Source: Mycobacterium nebraskense
GTDB lineage: Bacteria; Actinomycetota; Actinomycetes; Mycobacteriales; Mycobacteriaceae
Assembly: GCF_002102255.1 (NCBI RefSeq)
Contig: NZ_LQPH01000066.1
Location: forward strand, 1 to 64,000
Direction: 5' to 3'
Length of the DNA stretch: 64,000 nucleotides
The position numbers and the translations under genes were made by a program. Below, piece by piece: positions 54,232-62,767 of the stretch (within the stretch, counting starts at the first letter, position 1; each line of letters begins with the position of its first letter). The notes under the pieces are model-generated. The model searched no databases, had not been told where the DNA came from, and saw only the letters and a list, made by a program, of their open reading frames with translations.

Positions 54232-55257
54232 TTAGAACTGCAGCGCGCTGAATCGCCAGTCCAGCACCGCGCGGTCCGGGCCGCCCGCCGGGCTGACGGC
54301 GTAGACCAGCGACCGCAGCCCCAAGACGCCCCCGTGGTCGGTCGGCTCGGCGGACTCGACGCGCAGCTCGCTGTACAACGTGTCACCCTCGTGGACGGGA
54401 CCGGTGTGATCGCAGGACTTCCAGCCCAGCACCGTCACCAGATTGGGCAGCATCCTGCTCGCCTGTGCGAGGGCCAGCCCGATGGTATGCCCGCCATACA
54501 CCAGCCTTTGCCCGCCGAACCGCGAATCATGATGCGTGGCAGCAATATTCAGGGTGAGGCGGGCGAGCTCGGGCGCGCTGCTGACGACGTCACCGGTGCT
54601 GTGCAGCACCGCGCCGGCCAGGCCGGGGTCGAAATGCGGACCGGGCACCTTGTCCCGGAACACCCCGCCGTCCCAGTGCGCGGTCGGGTCGTGGGCCGGG
54701 CCGGGCACGTCGACGCCGACGGTGGACAGGTCGTCGTGCGGCGCCGCTGAGTCCGCTTGAGCGGGCTGCCAGTCCGGGCTGGCCGGCAGCATCGCGCACC
54801 GGTAGAAGTCGAGGACCAGCCGATCGGCCTGGTCGATGGTGGTCATCCGCAGCGCCGCCATCCCCGTCGGCGCCCTACCCGGCTTGAGCGAATTGGCCTG
54901 CAGCCCGACCACTTCGGTGCGGGTGTAGACGGTGTCGCCAACGACGGGGAACCGGTGGAACACGAGGCCGCGGTAGAACAAATTGGCCTTGACCCGCTGG
55001 GTTACCAGCGTCGACTGCCCGATCGCCACGTCGCATACCAGCGCCGGGTGCGCCAGCGGTCCCGGCACACCGGTCACGGCGGTGCTCAGAACGGCGTCCA
55101 GCGCCAGCCGCAGCCGATCGCCCACGATCGCCTGGTGGGCGGCGGCCAATCCCGAGGACAGCGTCGTCGCCGGCGCCCAGTCGAAGACCTGACCGATCGA
55201 GAGATCGTCGAAGTACGGCCCGCCGGCACGGATCCGCGCATACCCGTCACTAGTCAC
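54232..55257 (-). CDS. Double hot-dog hydratase-like protein (Rv0216)
   Basis: Protein of 341 residues (Rv0216 is 337) with two MaoC-like hot-dog domains, an acyl-thioester dehydratase-type fold; Rv0216 itself has been solved as a double hot-dog protein without a proven substrate. The first domain runs from about 15 to 165 and the second from 175 to 335; GGHTIGLALAQASR corresponds to the helix of the fold. The start is GTG 55257, 57 bases from the divergent fadE3; the frame continues far upstream but that sequence is antisense to fadE3. It heads the operon with the CoA-transferase. Confidence 0.9.
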   Translation of the reverse strand: MTSDGYARIRAGGPYFDDLSIGQVFDWAPATTLSSGLAAAHQAIVGDRLRLALDAVLSTAVTGVPGPLAHPALVCDVAIGQSTLVTQRVKANLFYRGLVFHRFPVVGDTVYTRTEVVGLQANSLKPGRAPTGMAALRMTTIDQADRLVLDFYRCAMLPASPDWQPAQADSAAPHDDLSTVGVDVPGPAHDPTAHWDGGVFRDKVPGPHFDPGLAGAVLHSTGDVVSSAPELARLTLNIAATHHDSRFGGQRLVYGGHTIGLALAQASRMLPNLVTVLGWKSCDHTGPVHEGDTLYSELRVESAEPTDHGGVLGLRSLVYAVSPAGGPDRAVLDWRFSALQF

Positions 55258-55314
55258 AACGCCACATGCTGGCAGGCTGTGGAATCGGGGGTCAACGCTG
55301 GAGGGTGTTCGCAG

Positions 55315-56460
55315 GTGAATGACGAAGAAGAGATGCTGGTCGCCACGGTGCGGGCGTTCATCGACCGCGACGTCAAGCCGACCGTCCGCGAGGTCGAGCA
55401 CGCCAATACCTATCCCGAGGCGTGGATCGAGCAGATGAAGCGGATCGGCATCTACGGCCTGGCCATTCCCGAGGAATACGGCGGATCGCCGGTGTCCATG
55501 CCGTGCTACGTGCGGGTCACCGAGGAGCTGGCCCGCGGCTGGATGAGCCTGGCCGGCGCGATGGGCGGGCACACCGTGGTGGCCAAGCTCCTGACGCTGT
55601 TCGGGACCGACGAACAGAAGCGCGGCTACCTGCCGGCGATGGCGACCGGCGAGCTGCGGGCCACCATGGCGCTGACGGAACCGGGCGGCGGCTCGGACCT
55701 GCAGAACATGACGACGACGGCGCTACCGGACGGTTCCGGCGGATTGCGGATCAACGGTGCCAAGACGTGGATCAGCAATGCGCGGCGGTCCGGGCTGATC
55801 GCCCTGCTGTGCAAGACCGATCCGAATGCCGCGCCGCGCCACCGGGGCATCTCGATCGTGCTGGTCCAGCACGGGCCCGGCCTGACGGTGTCGCGGGACC
55901 TGCCCAAGCTGGGCTACAAGGGCGTCGAGTCCTGCGAGCTGTCCTTCGACGACTTCTCGGCACCCGAGTCGGCGGTGCTGGGCGCCCGGATGGGCGAAGG
56001 CTTTTCGCAAATGATGACGGGGCTCGAGACGGGCCGCATCCAGGTGGCCGCCCGGGCACTGGGCGTGGGCACGGCGGCGCTCGAGGACGCGCTGGCCTAT
56101 GCGCAGCAACGGGAAAGCTTCGGCCGGCCGATCTGGAAGCATCAGTCGGTCGGCAACTACCTGGCGGACATGGCGACCAAACTGACCGCCGCCCGTCAGC
56201 TCACCCGCTATGCCGCCGAACGCTACGACAGCGGCGAACGCTGCGACATGGAAGCCGGCATGGCCAAACTGTTCGCCTCCGAAGTGGCGATGGAAATCGC
56301 CCTGAACGCCGTGCGGATTCACGGCGGCTACGGCTACTCGTGCGAATACGACGTGGAACGCTACTTCCGTGACGCGCCCCTGATGATCGTCGGCGAAGGC
56401 ACCAACGAGATTCAGCGCAACGTGATCGCCGCGCAGCTCGTCGCGCGGGGCGGCATCTGA
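55315..56460 (+). CDS. fadE3: Acyl-CoA dehydrogenase FadE3
   Basis: FAD-dependent acyl-CoA dehydrogenase of 381 residues. ALTEPGGGSDLQNMTTTA is the substrate/FAD loop, RIHGGYGYSCEYDVERYFRD the C-terminal signature, and IVGEGTNEIQRN holds the usual ending, with the catalytic-type glutamate in GEGT. GTG 55315 follows GGAGGG by 9 bases; an earlier GTG is less well placed. Divergent from the hydratase-CoA-transferase-amidohydrolase operon, with which it may share substrate and control. Confidence 0.92.
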   Translation: MNDEEEMLVATVRAFIDRDVKPTVREVEHANTYPEAWIEQMKRIGIYGLAIPEEYGGSPVSMPCYVRVTEELARGWMSLAGAMGGHTVVAKLLTLFGTDEQKRGYLPAMATGELRATMALTEPGGGSDLQNMTTTALPDGSGGLRINGAKTWISNARRSGLIALLCKTDPNAAPRHRGISIVLVQHGPGLTVSRDLPKLGYKGVESCELSFDDFSAPESAVLGARMGEGFSQMMTGLETGRIQVAARALGVGTAALEDALAYAQQRESFGRPIWKHQSVGNYLADMATKLTAARQLTRYAAERYDSGERCDMEAGMAKLFASEVAMEIALNAVRIHGGYGYSCEYDVERYFRDAPLMIVGEGTNEIQRNVIAAQLVARGGI

Positions 56461-56577
56461 GCGCGCGTCCGAATGTGCGGGCTTGGCGCCGGGGCGTGCT
56501 GTATCCTTGCCTGACTTCTGCCACCAGCAAAGCGGTGCGGGAGCAAAAGTTACTGCAACGAAAGAAAGTCGGCTGCC

Positions 56578-57000
56578 ATGAGTTATCCCCAAGGGCCGTA
56601 CGAAGGCTCCCCGGAATGGCAGGGTCAGCCGCCGCCTTGGCAGGGCCAGCAGCCGGGTTGGCCGGGCCAGCAGCCGGGATGGCAGGCGCCGCAACCGGGC
56701 TGGCAAGGCCAGCCGGAGCCGGAGAACTACCTCGTCTGGGCCATCCTGTGCACCGTGCTGTGCTGTCTGCCGATCGGAATCGTGTCGATCGTGTACTCCA
56801 CCAAGGTGTCCGGACTGTGGTCCCAAGGGCGGTACGCCGAGGCCCAGGCGGCCGCCGACAGCGCCAAGAAGTGGGCCATCATCGGCGCCATCGTCGGCGC
56901 AGTGTTCGCGGTGATCATGGTGATCCTGTACGTCGCCATCGGCGTGATCGCCGTCTCGAACCTACCGTCGACCACGAGCACCACGTATTCGGGCTTCTGA
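56578..57000 (+). CDS. CD225/dispanin-family membrane protein
   Basis: Small membrane protein of 140 residues. The N-terminal 48 residues are a proline/glutamine/tryptophan repeat (QGQQPGWPGQQPGWQ). This precedes a CD225 domain: a membrane span NYLVWAILCTVLCCLPIGIV, a short loop SIVYSTKVSGLWSQGRYAEAQAAADSAKKW, and a second span. Animal members are the interferon-induced IFITM proteins; bacterial members have no established function. AACGAAAGAAAG lies before the ATG. It stands alone between fadE3 and the crotonase gene. Confidence 0.87.
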   Translation: MSYPQGPYEGSPEWQGQPPPWQGQQPGWPGQQPGWQAPQPGWQGQPEPENYLVWAILCTVLCCLPIGIVSIVYSTKVSGLWSQGRYAEAQAAADSAKKWAIIGAIVGAVFAVIMVILYVAIGVIAVSNLPSTTSTTYSGF

Positions 57001-57007
57001 CAACGCT

Positions 57008-57955
57008 TTAGGTGTAAGTCGCGTCGACCAGGCCCCAGGCCAACGCGGTCTGCGCGTCGATGGTGCGGCCGGACAGCACGAGATAGGCGGTGCGCCACCG
57101 GCCGATCCGGCGGGTGACACTGAGCGTCCCGCCGGCACCGGGGATCAGCCCCAGCTGCAGTTCGGGTAGCCCGAACACCGAATCGTCGCATGCGACCACC
57201 CATCCGCAGAACGCCGCCATCTCCAGCCCGCTGCCCAGCACGCGGCCGTGCACGTCCGCCTTGCAGGCGCGGCCAAGACGGGCGGTGAGCGCGTCGATCA
57301 CCAGGGCGGGGCTGTGCCGGGTGCGGGCCAGGTGCGCGCTCGCCGGATCGGCGAAGGTGCCGAATTCGGCAAGGTCTCCGCCGCTACAGAACGACGGTCC
57401 GTTGCCGCTCAACACGATCCCGGTCACCGACGGGTCCAGTTGCGCGACGGTCAGCGCCTCCAGCAGCGCGGCCCTGGCGTCGGTGGAAAACGCGTTGTGG
57501 CGCTGCGGTCGGTTGAACGCGATGCGCAGCGTGTCGCCGTCGCGCTCGGCCCGCACCGGGTCGGTGATGTCGGGCAGCGGGGCCGGACCGCGTTCGGTCA
57601 GCCAGCGCGCGAACTCGGGGCCGGCCTGCAAAGTCGAGTAGGCCAGCGACTCGGCCACCACCGCGGGCAGCGCCGGGCCGCCCGGGTCCACCCCGCGCAA
57701 CACGTCGTCACAGATGCTGCTGGCGTGCGGCCACCGGTGGCAGCGGGCCGTCAGCTCGGCGAGCGCGTCGGGCACCGAATCGACGGTGACGACCCGGCGA
57801 TCGTCGCAGCGGTCCTCGGTCAGGGTGAAAGTCGCTGTCTCGAGCCAGGATTCGGAACGAGCGAGGTCAGCGGCACAGCCGTGTGCCACGATCACGCCCG
57901 GCGGTGACGCGGGGCCGGCATCCGGCGGTCTGGACAGGTCCACTACCCGGAGCAT
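57008..57955 (-). CDS. Enoyl-CoA hydratase/isomerase family protein with N-terminal extension
   Basis: Crotonase-like protein of 315 residues. The recognisable core is the C-terminal 185 residues: GNGPSFCSGGDLAEFG (oxyanion loop), GSGLEMAAFCGWVVA and GLPELQLGLIPGAGGTLSV with both catalytic-type glutamates. The first 125 residues have no crotonase character, and the protein stops soon after GLVDATYT, without the usual C-terminal helices. It starts 3 bases after the fadD4 stop, so the ligase and this enzyme form an operon. The reaction is unknown. Confidence 0.82.
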   Translation of the reverse strand: MLRVVDLSRPPDAGPASPPGVIVAHGCAADLARSESWLETATFTLTEDRCDDRRVVTVDSVPDALAELTARCHRWPHASSICDDVLRGVDPGGPALPAVVAESLAYSTLQAGPEFARWLTERGPAPLPDITDPVRAERDGDTLRIAFNRPQRHNAFSTDARAALLEALTVAQLDPSVTGIVLSGNGPSFCSGGDLAEFGTFADPASAHLARTRHSPALVIDALTARLGRACKADVHGRVLGSGLEMAAFCGWVVACDDSVFGLPELQLGLIPGAGGTLSVTRRIGRWRTAYLVLSGRTIDAQTALAWGLVDATYT

Positions 57956-57958
57956 GGA

Positions 57959-59476
57959 TCAAACCGAGTATTTCTCGATCAGTCCGTTCTTGTAGAGCTT
58001 GCCGGTGTCGGTGCGCGGAAGCTGCGCCTCGAACGCGATCGATCGCGGACACTTATAGTGCGCCAACCGATCTCGCAGCCACGCCAGCAGCTCGTCGGCG
58101 AACTCGTCGGTGGCGTCGGCCTCCTCGACGGTCTGCACGGCCGCCAGCACGCGCTGCCCCATCTCGTCGTCGGGAACCCCGAACACGGCCGCGTCCAGCA
58201 CCTTCGGGTGGGTGACCAGAAGGTTCTCGGTTTCCTGCGGGTAGATGTTCACCCCGCCCGAGATGATCATGTGGTGGCGCCTGTCGGTCAGGTAGAGGTA
58301 ACCCTCTTCGTCCACATAGCCGACGTCGCCGACGGTCACCCAGCCGTGGGTGTCCCGGGACGCCGCCGTCTTCGCCGCATCGTTGAGGTACTCGAAGGAA
58401 TAGCCACCCGCGAAGTAGATTTCGCCGGCCTGTCCCGGCGGCAACTCGTTACCGTTCTCGTCCAGGATGTGGATCTCGCACGCCATCGGCTTGCCGACCG
58501 AGCCCGGATGCGCCAGCCACTCCTCGGCGCTGATCAGCGTCGAGCCGATCGCCTCGGAGGAGGCGTAGTACTCGTCGATGATCGGCCCCCACCAGTCCAT
58601 CATCTGCTGCTTGATCTCCACCGGGCACGGCGCCGCCGCGTGCATCACCCACTGAAGGCTGGACAGGTCATACGAATTACGCACCGCCTCAGGCAGTTTC
58701 AGCATCCGGGTGAACATGGCCGGGACGAACTGGCCGTGCGTGACGCGGTGGCGCTGGATGGCATCGAGGCAGCCTTCGGGATCGAATTTCTCCAACACCA
58801 CCGTGGTGACCCCGCCGGCCTGCGCGCTCATCGACCACACCGACGGCGCGGTGTGATACAGCGGCGCCGGGCTCAGATAGATCGAATCCGGGTTCATCCA
58901 GAAGCTGACCAGCGCCGACATCATGCCGGGCGCCTCGGCCGGCGGCACGTGCGGCAATTCGCGTTTGATGCCCTTGGGCCGGCCGGTGGTGCCCGACGAA
59001 TACTGCAGCAGGTCGCCTTCCCGTTCGTCGTCGATCGGCGTATCGGGTTGGTCGGCAACACATTGCGGGTAGCGCTGCCAGCCCTCGAGATCGTCGTCGG
59101 CGATCATCAGCAGCTCGGGCAAGCCGCCCGGCAAGTGCTCGGCCAGGTTCTCGCAGGTCTTGCGCAACGCCGCCGACCCGATGATCGCCTTGGCGGCGCT
59201 GTTGTCGACGATGTAGGCCGCCTCGGCCGCGGTGAGGTGGGTGTTGATCGGCACGTAGTACAGACCGCTGCGACGCGCCGCCCACATGACCGCGTGCATG
59301 TGTTCGTTGTTCTCCATGAGGATCGCGACGGCGTCGCCCTCGGCCAGGCCGGCCCGCCGGAAATAGTGCGCCAGCCGGTTGGCCCGCGCCTCCAGCTCAT
59401 CGAAGGTGATGACCGTGCCGGACGGGTGAAGAATGACGGCGGGCTTACCGGCGCCGAGATACTCACGAATCTGCAT
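57959..59476 (-). CDS. fadD4: Acyl-CoA ligase FadD4
   Basis: AMP-forming fatty-acyl-CoA synthetase of 505 residues (Rv0214 is about 537). LQYSSGTTGRPKGIKRE is the ATP loop, EYYASSEAIGS the A5 region, DRRHHMIISGGVNIYPQE the hinge, and RTDTGKLYKN carries the catalytic lysine. ATG 59476 gives the usual compact start MQIREYLG. It leads a two-gene operon with the crotonase-like protein and is divergent from the GGDEF gene. Substrate unproven. Confidence 0.9.
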   Translation of the reverse strand: MQIREYLGAGKPAVILHPSGTVITFDELEARANRLAHYFRRAGLAEGDAVAILMENNEHMHAVMWAARRSGLYYVPINTHLTAAEAAYIVDNSAAKAIIGSAALRKTCENLAEHLPGGLPELLMIADDDLEGWQRYPQCVADQPDTPIDDEREGDLLQYSSGTTGRPKGIKRELPHVPPAEAPGMMSALVSFWMNPDSIYLSPAPLYHTAPSVWSMSAQAGGVTTVVLEKFDPEGCLDAIQRHRVTHGQFVPAMFTRMLKLPEAVRNSYDLSSLQWVMHAAAPCPVEIKQQMMDWWGPIIDEYYASSEAIGSTLISAEEWLAHPGSVGKPMACEIHILDENGNELPPGQAGEIYFAGGYSFEYLNDAAKTAASRDTHGWVTVGDVGYVDEEGYLYLTDRRHHMIISGGVNIYPQETENLLVTHPKVLDAAVFGVPDDEMGQRVLAAVQTVEEADATDEFADELLAWLRDRLAHYKCPRSIAFEAQLPRTDTGKLYKNGLIEKYSV

Positions 59477-59672
59477 GCGCAGACTGTACCGCCGAAAAAC
59501 TTGACGGGTGTCAAGTGGTCGTGGTCAACCCTGGCGAGCACGGCGACCGCGCGGTTGAGCACCGGGCATGATCGATCGAATCGGTGCCGGTGCGTTGCCG
59601 ACCGGTGTACGGTACCGTGCCTTAACGACGCCGGCTTTGAACGCCGGCGGCCAGTCTCGTCCGGAGGTGCGC

Positions 59673-60773
59673 ATGAACGCCGAGCGCCTCTCCGTGCCTG
59701 CGCCTTGCTGCTCCGCAACCGACCGATTGGGCGTCTACGACTATGTCGACGGCATGGAGCGCCTCCTCGAGGCTGTCCAGGAATTGTCGTTGGCGCGCAG
59801 CCTGGCCGAAATCCAGCGCATCGTCCGGTCCGCGGCGCGCGAGCTCACCGGCTGTGACGGCGCCACGTTCGTGCTGCGCGACGACGACAAGTGCTATTAC
59901 GCCGACGAAGACGCGATCGCCCCGCTGTGGAAGGGCAGCCGCTTCCCCATCGAGGCCTGCATCAGCGGTTGGGCGATGCTCAACCGCGAGGCGGCGATAA
60001 TCCCGGACATCTACCGGGATTCGCGTATCCCCCAAGGCATTTACCGCGCGACGTTCGTCAAGAGCCTGGTGATGGTCCCGATCCGCAAGCTCGACCCGAT
60101 CGGGGCGATCGGCAACTACTGGGCCCACCGGCATCCGCCATCCGACCAGGAAGTGCGCCTGCTGCAGGCCTTGGCCGATTCGACGTCGATCGCGATGGAG
60201 AACGTCCAGGTCTACTCCGAACTCGAACAGCGGGTGCGCGATCGCACCGCCGAGTTGGAAAGCGCCAACGAGGAGATCAGTCGGCTCTCCGTCACCGACG
60301 AACTGACCGGGCTCAACAATCGTCGCGGCTTCTACCTGCTGGCCGAGCAGAAGCTACGCGGGGCGCATCACCTCGGCCACAACTGCGTGCTGGCCTTCCT
60401 CGATGTCGACGGGCTCAAACGGGTCAACGACGAGCAGGGGCACGATGTCGGCGACGCCCTGATCAAAGACGTCGCCCAGGTGCTGCGCGGCGTGCGGCGC
60501 GAGTCCGACATCGTCGCCCGCCTCGGCGGCGACGAATTCTGCGTCATGATCACCGAGAATGCCAGTGGCACGGCGGCGGTCAAGGAGCGGCTCGCCGCGG
60601 CGTTCCGCGCCTTCAACGAGGCCAGCGACCGGCCCTACCGGCTTGCCGCCAGCGTCGGCCTGGTGCAGGCGCCCGTCGCCGAGCACGCCACCGTGGACGA
60701 GTTGCTGGCGCGCGCCGACGAGCTGATGTACGCGGAGAAGAAGGCAAGCCCCGATTCGCGACGTGCGGGGTGA
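59673..60773 (+). CDS. GAF-GGDEF diguanylate cyclase
   Basis: Signalling protein of 366 residues. A GAF sensor domain covers about 25-195, a coiled linker LEQRVRDRTAELESANEEISRL follows, and a GGDEF domain occupies about 200-360. The catalytic loop G285-G-D-E-F289 is intact, and the feedback inhibition site R276-E-S-D279 lies exactly five residues before it, so it should make cyclic di-GMP and be product-inhibited. ATG 59673 follows GGAGG by 5 bases; the frame is open from 59568. H37Rv has few c-di-GMP enzymes (Rv1354c, Rv1357c) and I recall none here. Confidence 0.9.
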   Translation: MNAERLSVPAPCCSATDRLGVYDYVDGMERLLEAVQELSLARSLAEIQRIVRSAARELTGCDGATFVLRDDDKCYYADEDAIAPLWKGSRFPIEACISGWAMLNREAAIIPDIYRDSRIPQGIYRATFVKSLVMVPIRKLDPIGAIGNYWAHRHPPSDQEVRLLQALADSTSIAMENVQVYSELEQRVRDRTAELESANEEISRLSVTDELTGLNNRRGFYLLAEQKLRGAHHLGHNCVLAFLDVDGLKRVNDEQGHDVGDALIKDVAQVLRGVRRESDIVARLGGDEFCVMITENASGTAAVKERLAAAFRAFNEASDRPYRLAASVGLVQAPVAEHATVDELLARADELMYAEKKASPDSRRAG

Positions 60774-60789
60774 CGGCGGCTAGCCCGAC

Positions 60790-62619
60790 CTAGTCGGCGT
60801 CGGCCAGCCGCTGCTTGAGCGCCTCGAACTCGTCCTTGACGCCGGTGGGCAGCTTGTCGCCGACGAACTCGAACCACTCCTCGATCAGCGGCAATTCCTT
60901 GCGCCACTCGTCGGCATCGACCACCAGAGCCTTCGAAACATCCTCGGCACCGACGTCGAGCCCGTCCAGGTCCAAATCCTCGGGGGTCGGCACAATGCCG
61001 ATCGCGGTGTCCTGGCCGCCGGCCCGGTGCTCGATGCGGTCGACGATCCACTTCAGCACGCGGCTGTTCTCACCGAAGCCCGGCCAGAGGAACTGACCCT
61101 CTTCACCGCGGCGGAACCAGTTGACGAAGAAAACCTTGGGCAGCTTGGACTCGTCGGAGTTCTTGCCCAGGTCGAGCCAGTGCTGGAAGTAGTCGCCGAC
61201 GTGGTAGCCCAGGAACGGCAGCATGGCCATCGGGTCGCGGCGCACGGTGCCGACCTTGCCCTCGGCGGCGGCGGTCTGCTCGCTGCCCATGGTGGCCCCC
61301 ATGAACACGCCGTGCTGCCAGTCGCGGGCCTGGGTCACCAGCGGCACCGTGGTCTTGCGGCGCGCGCCGAACAGGATGCCCGAGATCGGCACGCCCTGCG
61401 GGTCGTCCCACTCCGGCGCCAGTATGGGGCACTGCGACATCGGCGTGCAGTATCGCGAATTCGGGTGCGCGGCTTTGGTTTCCGTCTCGCGGATGTACCA
61501 GTCCTGGCCCTTCCAGTCGATCAGGTGATCCGGTTCGCCCTCCAGGCCCTCCCACCACACCTCGTCGTCGTCGGTGAGCGCGACGTTGGTGAAGACGGTG
61601 TTGCCCGCGGCGATGGTCCGCATGGCGTTGGGGTTGGACTTCCAGTTGGTGCCCGGCGCCACCCCGAAGAAACCGAACTCGGGGTTGACCGCGTACAGCC
61701 GGCCGTCCTTGCCGAACCGCATCCACGCGATGTCGTCACCCAGCGTTTCGGCGCGCCAGCCTTCGATGGTCGGTTGCAGCATGGCGAGGTTGGTCTTGCC
61801 GCACGCCGACGGGAACGCCGCGGCGAAGTAGTACGCCTTGTTCTCCGGGGAGATCAGCTTCAGGATCAGCATGTGCTCGGCGAGCCAGCCCTCGTCGTGG
61901 GCCATCGCCGACGCGATGCGCAGCGAGTAGCACTTCTTGCCCAACAGGGCGTTGCCGCCGTAGCCCGAGCCGTAGCTCATGATCTCGCGGGTTTCCGGGA
62001 AGTGGGTGATGTATTTGGTGTCACTACACGGCCACGGCACGTCTTGTTGGCCGGGCTCGAGCGGAGCCCCGACGGAGTGCAGCGCCTTGACGAAGAAGCC
62101 GTCGTCGCCGATCTTCTCCAGAGCGGCCTTGCCCATCCGCGTCATCACCTTCATCGAGACGACGACGTATTCGGAGTCGGTGATCTCCACGCCCAGTTTG
62201 GGGTCGTCGGCGCCGAGCGGGCCCATGCAGAACGGCACCACATACATGGTGCGGCCGCGCATGCAGCCGCGGTACAGGTCCGTCAGGGCCGACCGCATCT
62301 CGGCGGGTTCCATCCAGTTGTTCGTCGGCCCGGCGTCGATCTCCCGCTCGGAACAGATGAAGGTCCGCGACTCCACCCGCGCGACGTCAGACGGGTCGGA
62401 CAACGCCAGGAAGGAGTTCGGGTACTCCTTGGGGTTCAGCCGCGTGAACGTGCCCGCCTCGACGAGCTGATCCGTCAGCCGCTGCCACTCCTCGTCGGAG
62501 CCATCAGCGAAAACCACCCGCTCCGGCTGGGTCAGCTCGGCGACCTCCTGTACCCACGACAACAGCCCCTGATGCTTCGTGGGTGCAGTATCCAAACCGG
62601 GAATGGTCGCTGAGGTCAT
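60790..62619 (-). CDS. pckA: Phosphoenolpyruvate carboxykinase (GTP)
   Basis: GTP-dependent PEPCK of 609 residues (Rv0211 is 606) that makes PEP from oxaloacetate in gluconeogenesis, needed for growth on fatty acids. The kinase P-loop PSACGKTN has K275, and the hyper-reactive cysteine lies in it. [16 protein letters not shown] and FFVNWFRRG are family segments. The ATG follows CAGGAG. It fits the lipid-catabolism genes around it, since beta-oxidation of fatty acids requires this route to build sugars. Confidence 0.95.
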   Translation of the reverse strand: MTSATIPGLDTAPTKHQGLLSWVQEVAELTQPERVVFADGSDEEWQRLTDQLVEAGTFTRLNPKEYPNSFLALSDPSDVARVESRTFICSEREIDAGPTNNWMEPAEMRSALTDLYRGCMRGRTMYVVPFCMGPLGADDPKLGVEITDSEYVVVSMKVMTRMGKAALEKIGDDGFFVKALHSVGAPLEPGQQDVPWPCSDTKYITHFPETREIMSYGSGYGGNALLGKKCYSLRIASAMAHDEGWLAEHMLILKLISPENKAYYFAAAFPSACGKTNLAMLQPTIEGWRAETLGDDIAWMRFGKDGRLYAVNPEFGFFGVAPGTNWKSNPNAMRTIAAGNTVFTNVALTDDDEVWWEGLEGEPDHLIDWKGQDWYIRETETKAAHPNSRYCTPMSQCPILAPEWDDPQGVPISGILFGARRKTTVPLVTQARDWQHGVFMGATMGSEQTAAAEGKVGTVRRDPMAMLPFLGYHVGDYFQHWLDLGKNSDESKLPKVFFVNWFRRGEEGQFLWPGFGENSRVLKWIVDRIEHRAGGQDTAIGIVPTPEDLDLDGLDVGAEDVSKALVVDADEWRKELPLIEEWFEFVGDKLPTGVKDEFEALKQRLADAD

Positions 62620-62767
62620 CGAAGTCTCCTGAATTCTTCTGCGTCTCGGGCTTCTCTTTAGCGCCTATCGCGTATGCGGTCGCCCACACAACGGTTGGCA
62701 TGGTGGCGTTAACTACAGGTTATCGTGAGCACCTTGTCGGGGAAGTCTCGGGCAGGTATAAGCCTTC

